Below, in pieces: positions 63,328-64,000 of a stretch of DNA of 64,000 bases. The DNA is from Thalassospira sp. ER-Se-21-Dark (lineage in GTDB: Bacteria; Pseudomonadota; Alphaproteobacteria; Rhodospirillales; Thalassospiraceae). Each line of letters begins with the position of its first letter. Position 1 is the stretch's first letter. The translations under genes were made by a program, and so were the position numbers. The notes beneath the pieces were generated by a model that was not told the DNA's origin, did not search any database, and worked only from the letters and a program-made list of their open reading frames with translations. The DNA lies in the NCBI RefSeq assembly GCF_017922435.1, contig NZ_VDEZ01000004.1, positions 248,001-312,000 of the forward strand, in the 5' to 3' direction.

Positions 63328-64000
63328 GTGGGGGTAACAGCACACCGGCAAATAACGCGGCGTGACTCTATTACCAGAAGCCATCTGGAAAAACGCGGCA
63401 CCCTTATCAAGGAAACAGGCGAGCTCGGGAACGCCTTGGCAAGTCGCGGCGCGTTGATGAGCGGGCGCATGTCATTTAGCGATACGCAGTCGTTTCTTGA
63501 TATTCACACATCTGACACGATGGAGATGAAGGATGCCATCGCCGACTATCATGTCGGCGCGGCCGTAAAGGTTGCCATTATGCTGAAGGGACGGTTGCAG
63601 GCCGAGTTTGATGGTGTGCCGGTTGATCTTGACGCACGTGCCCACCCGGTTGGCTTTGTCTTGGCGGTGCCGCAACCCTCCAAGGTCAGGCGTTATATCC
63701 ACAAAGGCAGCGAAATCAGCAAGGTGATGATTTCGGCACAGTTTGACTGGGTCTTGCGCCAGCTTGGCAAGTCACCGGCCCGCTATCGCGAAATCGCCGA
63801 CTTCTTCAATGCGGGCATTTCTGTGCGCAGCTGGCGGCCGTCACGCCGGGTGCTCGCACTTGCTGATCAGTTGATCTATCCGCACGCAACGGATCCGCTT
63901 ATGCGCGAGCTGTATGAAGAAAGTCGCGGGTTGGAGATTTTTGCCGAAGCACTTTCCGCCATTCAGAACGGTGCGGACCAAACGGCGACGCTTGGCAAAA
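63328..64000 (+). CDS. AraC family regulator, PchR-like, 3' end cut by window edge
   Basis: 224 residues are visible and open to the edge. The N-terminal part (SDTQSFLDIHTSDTMEMKDAIADYH, AIMLKGRLQAEFDGVPVDLDARAHPVGFVLAVPQ) is the sensing domain seen in AraC regulators of siderophore and haem receptors, and RRYIHKGSEISKVMISAQFDWV is typical. The DNA-binding end lies beyond the window. GTG 63328 has AGGAG six bases upstream; ATGs at 63310 and 63313 are alternatives. Divergent from the TonB receptor, which it likely activates when the ligand is present. Confidence 0.85.
   Translation, partial: MGVTAHRQITRRDSITRSHLEKRGTLIKETGELGNALASRGALMSGRMSFSDTQSFLDIHTSDTMEMKDAIADYHVGAAVKVAIMLKGRLQAEFDGVPVDLDARAHPVGFVLAVPQPSKVRRYIHKGSEISKVMISAQFDWVLRQLGKSPARYREIADFFNAGISVRSWRPSRRVLALADQLIYPHATDPLMRELYEESRGLEIFAEALSAIQNGADQTATLGK

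Noticed and set aside
63129-63470. Extended N-terminus of the TonB receptor
   Set aside because: It runs through the putative iron box and promoter, lacks a signal sequence at its start, and overlaps the divergent regulator.

Overview
The window looks like a chromosomal segment of a free-living alphaproteobacterium. Gene content (TRAP and liv transporters, glnB-glnA, TPR-sulfotransferases, an ExbB/ExbD/TonB cluster) and moderate-GC codon use fit Rhodospirillales, most likely Thalassospira or a close relative. This is inferred from protein resemblance, not from a search. I see no insertion sequence, prophage, CRISPR array or rRNA. Genes are intact; only the first and last are cut by the window edges.

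Layout: 1-8.6 kb holds two GNAT acetyltransferases, a PAS-GGDEF protein, an enoyl-CoA hydratase with a divergent TetR regulator, an AraC regulator divergent from a sugar-nucleotide-type dehydrogenase, and two EamA/DMT exporters. 8.7-13.9 kb is a complete five-gene branched-chain amino acid ABC transporter (livK-livG-livF-livH-livM, minus strand) with a hairpin between livK and livG. 14.2-17.7 kb carries a LysR regulator divergent from a small ORF coupled to an Old Yellow Enzyme-type oxidoreductase, then an AraC regulator. 18.0-21.6 kb is a TRAP transporter (dctPQM) followed by its probable GntR regulator. 21.7-26.5 kb has an NmrA-like protein and a TetR regulator sharing a doubled palindromic operator, an EAL protein, an AraC regulator and a third DMT exporter.

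26.6-36.4 kb includes two TPR-sulfotransferase fusions, an adenosine deaminase, two tandem alpha/beta hydrolases, an OsmC protein and a second PAS-GGDEF protein. 36.5-42.5 kb has the nitrogen genes glnB-glnA behind a good sigma-54 promoter, an aminotransferase, a rhodanese, a LysR regulator and a Gfo/Idh/MocA oxidoreductase. 42.8-52 kb has tRNA-His, a SPINDLY-type (GT41) O-GlcNAc transferase homologue, a Tat-exported serine hydrolase, an AT-rich orphan membrane gene, pyrC, a SprA-like protein with a degenerate metal motif, a DUF547 protein, a small protein and a fourth DMT exporter. 52-56 kb is housekeeping: gyrA, coaD and an exported cyclophilin.

56.1-64 kb opens with two near-identical tRNA-Lys genes. 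An iron-uptake region follows: exbB-exbD-exbD-tonB on the plus strand, then on the minus strand a TonB-dependent receptor, a periplasmic iron-complex binding protein and DUF2218, and a divergent PchR-like AraC regulator cut by the window end. Similar 17-bp imperfect palindromes precede exbB, the receptor and an unlinked 73-residue protein at 50.4 kb, suggesting a shared iron-responsive regulon.

The most interesting observations are the paired ExbD subunits, one with the essential membrane Asp replaced by Asn; the possible iron-box-controlled small protein; the SprA-like protein lacking the first His of HExxH; the AT-rich orphan; and the small ORF coupled to the flavin oxidoreductase.
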